This document shows positions 4,665 to 6,569 of a stretch of DNA of 6,569 nt, piece by piece. The position numbers were made by a program, and so were the translations under genes. The stretch is from contig JAPLJL010000062.1 of assembly GCA_026388615.1 (NCBI GenBank), positions 1 through 6,569 on the forward strand. Direction: 5' to 3'. How positions within the stretch are numbered: position 1 is the stretch's first letter; each line of letters starts with the position of its first letter. The notes beneath the pieces are model-generated. The model was not told the origin of the DNA and searched no databases. It saw only the letters and a program-made list of their open reading frames with translations. Source of the DNA: Pseudomonadota bacterium. Lineage in GTDB: Bacteria; Desulfobacterota; JAPLJL01.

Positions 4665-6262
4665 TTACGGCCCCGGCTTGAATCCCATTTTCAGTTCGTA
4701 AACCCCGTCCTCGATGTGCTTAGTCAGGTCAAATCCCATGGTTTCAAACAGGTGAAGCATGGGCCGGTTCTCGGCCAGGACCGTGGCGGTGAACCCGAGC
4801 AGGCCCTGCTTCTTGGCCAGGAGGGTCAGGTAGGAAAGCAGCTCCCGCCCGATCCCCTGCCCCTGGCAGTCGTCCCGGGTGATAAAGGCGGCCTCGGCGT
4901 TCTGGAAATTGGCCTCGAGTATATACTGCCCCAGCCCCACGATTTCCTCCTTATTCTCGTGTTTCTTTACGGCCACGATGAACATCTCGCGGGAATAGTC
5001 CACGATCACGTATTTCTGGAGACGATCATGGTGCATGTCCTTGCGCATGGAGAGGAAGCGGCGCTCCAGGCTCTTGTCGGAGAGGGAGTAGAAGAGATCC
5101 TTCAGGAGCGATTCGTCGCTGATCTTGACCGGCCGGAGGAGGATTTCCTGACCGTTCTTGCCTTTTCCGCGGTGGAGCGGAGGGCCAGAATAGTTTTCCC
5201 GTTCCGGGCCAGCATCGCGCCCCGCATGAAGTCGGCCTGGCCTCCGATTCCGCTGTAAAACACATGGCCGATGGATTCGGCGGTGGCCTGGCCGGTCAGG
5301 TCAACGTCCAGGACGCTGTTGATCGCGACCATGTTGTCGTGCTGGGCGATAATCAGCGGGTTATTAGTGTAATCAATCGTCCGGAACTCGAGGGCCGGGT
5401 TGTCATGGATGTAGGCGTAGGTTTCCGGGCTGCCCATGCAGAAGGACGTCACGGTTTTGCCCCGGTTGATGGTCTTTTTCGAGTTGTCCGCCACGCCGAT
5501 TTTCAGGAGTTCCGCGATCCCGTCGCTCAAGAGCTCGGTATGGATCCCCAGGTGCTTTTTCTCCTTGAGATTGGCGAGGATGGCGTTGGGAATCGAGCCA
5601 TAGCCGACCTGGATGGTGTCTCCGTCCTGGACCAGGCGGGAAACGTAATTGCCGATCTTCCGGACCTCCTCATCGTCCGGCTCGCCGTGATACTCGAGGA
5701 TCGGTTCGTCGTGGGGAAGGAGGAAATCCACCTCGCTGATCGGAAGAAATCCGTCCCCGTGAACCCGGGGCATATAAGAGTTCACTTGAGCGATGACCAA
5801 AGTGGCCACCTCCACGGCGGCCTTGACCACGTCCACGCTCACCCCCAGGGAAAGGTAGCCGTGGCGGTCAGGGGGCGAGGTCTGGATCAGGGCCACGTCG
5901 ATCGGGATGGTTTTGCGGTAAAACAAATCGGGCAGCTGGGAGAGGAAAATCGGGGTATAATCGGCCAGGCCCTGGTTGATGGATTCCCGGGTATTTTTCC
6001 CGATAAAGAAAGAAGTGTGGCGAAAGTTGTCCGAGAACTTCTTTTCGGCGTAGGGGGCCACCCCCAAGGTCCAGATGTGGATTACCTCGGCGTCAAAGAT
6101 GACCTTGGGATGGGAGCTGACATAGTTGATCAGCGCCTGGATCAGGAACTGCGGCTCGCCGCAACCGGTCCCGACAAAGATGTGGTTGCCCCGGTGGATG
6201 TGGCTGAAGATTTGTTCCTCGGAGGCGAACTTCTCCGGGTACCTTTTCCGCCATTCCTCCAT
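4665..6262 (-). pseudogene. Acetyl-CoA hydrolase/4-hydroxybutyrate CoA-transferase fused to GNAT acetyltransferase, internally deleted and frameshifted
   Basis: Remnant of a two-domain cytoplasmic enzyme. The 5' part is a class I (Cat2/AbfT-like) CoA-transferase that would move CoA between acyl groups and acetate. It shows GNHIFVGTGCGEPQFL near the start, QTSPPDRHGYLSLG, VGYGSIPNAIL, and LGIHTELLSDG, whose Glu (243 counted from ATG 6260-6262) is the expected CoA-thioester Glu, then YSGIGGQADFMRGA. It runs normally to LRSTAE near 5165 and then shifts frame, ending at a stop at 5102. The other frame continues with KNGQEILLRPVKISDE, FYSLSD, and a GNAT domain with acetyl-CoA loop QGQGIGREL, ending at 4665. 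Missing in between is the transferase C-terminus (the usual RIVP..., HYVVTEYG and IAHPDFR region), very roughly 85-110 residues by family memory. The start is uncertain: ATG 6262 fits the family N-terminus (MEEWRKRYPEKF) and has GGAG 11 nt upstream. ATG 6289 and TTG 6313 are alternatives. Confidence 0.85.
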
Positions 6263-6321
6263 GGGGTTTTCCGCTCCGTTGAGTTTCATTTTCAGATTTT
6301 GAGGGTTTACCAAACTCTATT

Positions 6322-6327
6322 ATTATA
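6322..6327 (-). promoter_or_regulatory. Possible -10 box of the CoA-transferase/GNAT gene
   Basis: A perfect TATAAT on the minus strand in the divergent spacer. No good -35 box stands at 16-18 nt, so the promoter would need an activator or another contact. Transcription would begin near 6315, leaving almost no leader for the TTG at 6313, which favours the ATG at 6289 or 6262 as start. Confidence 0.35.
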
Positions 6328-6371
6328 GTAACACTGGGATAACGGATTGCGAAACGGTGAAAACCATTTAG

Positions 6372-6379
6372 AAGGAAGG
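6372..6379 (+). promoter_or_regulatory. Ribosome binding site of the acyl-CoA synthetase
   Basis: AAGGAAGG ends 5 nt before the ATG at 6385-6387, a good Shine-Dalgarno match that fixes the start. No clear plus-strand promoter could be picked out in the remaining short divergent spacer. Confidence 0.75.
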
Positions 6380-6384
6380 CAAAA

Positions 6385-6569
6385 ATGAAATACCATTACG
6401 AGAAACCCGACAATCTTGTTGAACTTCTGGAAGCCAGCGTGGCCAGGTACCCCGACAATCCCCTGTTTGGGAAGAAGAACGCCCAGAAGGTCTACGAATG
6501 GGTCACCTTTCGGGAGGTGGGGGAAAGGGTCGATCACCTCCGAAGCGCGCTGGCCCGGCTGGGGGTAAA
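6385..6569 (+). CDS. AMP-binding acyl-CoA synthetase (N-terminal part, cut by window edge)
   Basis: First 61 codons of an ATP-dependent acyl-CoA synthetase of the AMP-binding (ANL) superfamily, which would activate a carboxylic acid to its acyl-CoA via an acyl-adenylate. The visible part carries the usual N-terminal blocks: NLVELLEASVARYPDNPLF (about 10-28), then YEWVTFREVGERVDHLRSAL with the ALARLGV helix end (about 39-60). The layout resembles long-chain FadD-type enzymes, but the substrate cannot be told because the P-loop, adenylation and hinge motifs lie beyond the edge. It is the only plus-strand gene here. It is divergent from the CoA-transferase/GNAT gene, with 122 bp between the two chosen starts, so they may share regulation. 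The reading frame is open to the edge. Confidence 0.85.
   Translation, partial: MKYHYEKPDNLVELLEASVARYPDNPLFGKKNAQKVYEWVTFREVGERVDHLRSALARLGV

Noticed and set aside
5264..6328. Plus-strand open frame of about 354 codons opposite the CoA-transferase
   Set aside because: It is the antisense shadow of a clearly recognisable enzyme domain; no ribosome site or domain of its own.
6314..6384. Operator for a fatty-acid regulator in the divergent spacer
   Set aside because: Only loose repeats such as AACGG/AAACGG are visible; no clear palindrome could be supported.

Overview
The window reads as GC-rich bacterial DNA from a Gram-negative (double-membrane) organism. Signal-peptide proteins of the outer-membrane lipoprotein-sorting type, a periplasmic cell-wall amidase and a CoA-transferase/GNAT fusion together suggest Desulfobacterota (former Deltaproteobacteria) or a neighbouring phylum. 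This is an inference from gene types and intergenic repeat style; no phylogenetic marker gene is present. Nearly everything is on the minus strand, so the genes read from right to left. Only the partial acyl-CoA synthetase at the right edge is on the plus strand.

Left region (1-2214): a three-gene operon read leftwards. It has a sigma70-like promoter (2185-2214), an exported LolA-like protein (1358-2146), an FtsX/MacB-type permease (236-1351) and, after a 75-bp spacer with short repeats, the N-terminal 53 codons of a LolD/MacB-type ABC ATPase (1-160). Together they look like a LolCDE/MacB-like mechanotransmission ABC system with its own periplasmic LolA-fold partner, probably moving a lipid or lipoprotein to the outer membrane or out of the cell.

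Middle region (2215-3496): an intact tRNA-Pro(UGG) gene, immediately followed in its reading direction by a decayed second tRNA-Pro copy carrying two insertions. Then come a small GTAGGGG-ended palindromic element and an intact RdgB/HAM1 house-cleaning nucleotide pyrophosphatase.

Right region (3497-6569): two broken genes. An N-acetylmuramoyl-L-alanine amidase (3637-4397) has lost the middle of its catalytic domain and changes frame at an A7 run. A class I CoA-transferase fused to a GNAT acetyltransferase (4665-6262) has lost the end of its transferase domain and also changes frame at the junction. Both lesions have the same form, an out-of-frame internal deletion at a short A-rich tract. Either the locus is decaying or the assembly has collapsed in two places. 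The CoA-transferase is divergent from an AMP-binding acyl-CoA synthetase (6385 onward, cut by the window edge), suggesting an acyl-CoA metabolism locus.

The spacers flanking rdgB, the amidase and the CoA-transferase gene, and to a lesser degree the permease-ATPase spacer, hold degenerate short tandem arrays, mostly with a 7-nt period. In two of them the array is followed by its own inverted copy. They resemble the heptanucleotide STRR sequences known from filamentous cyanobacteria. I did not find a convincing new defence, mobile or RNA system. The points most worth checking are the two matched gene lesions, the tRNA-Pro relic and the heptamer/inverted repeat blocks.
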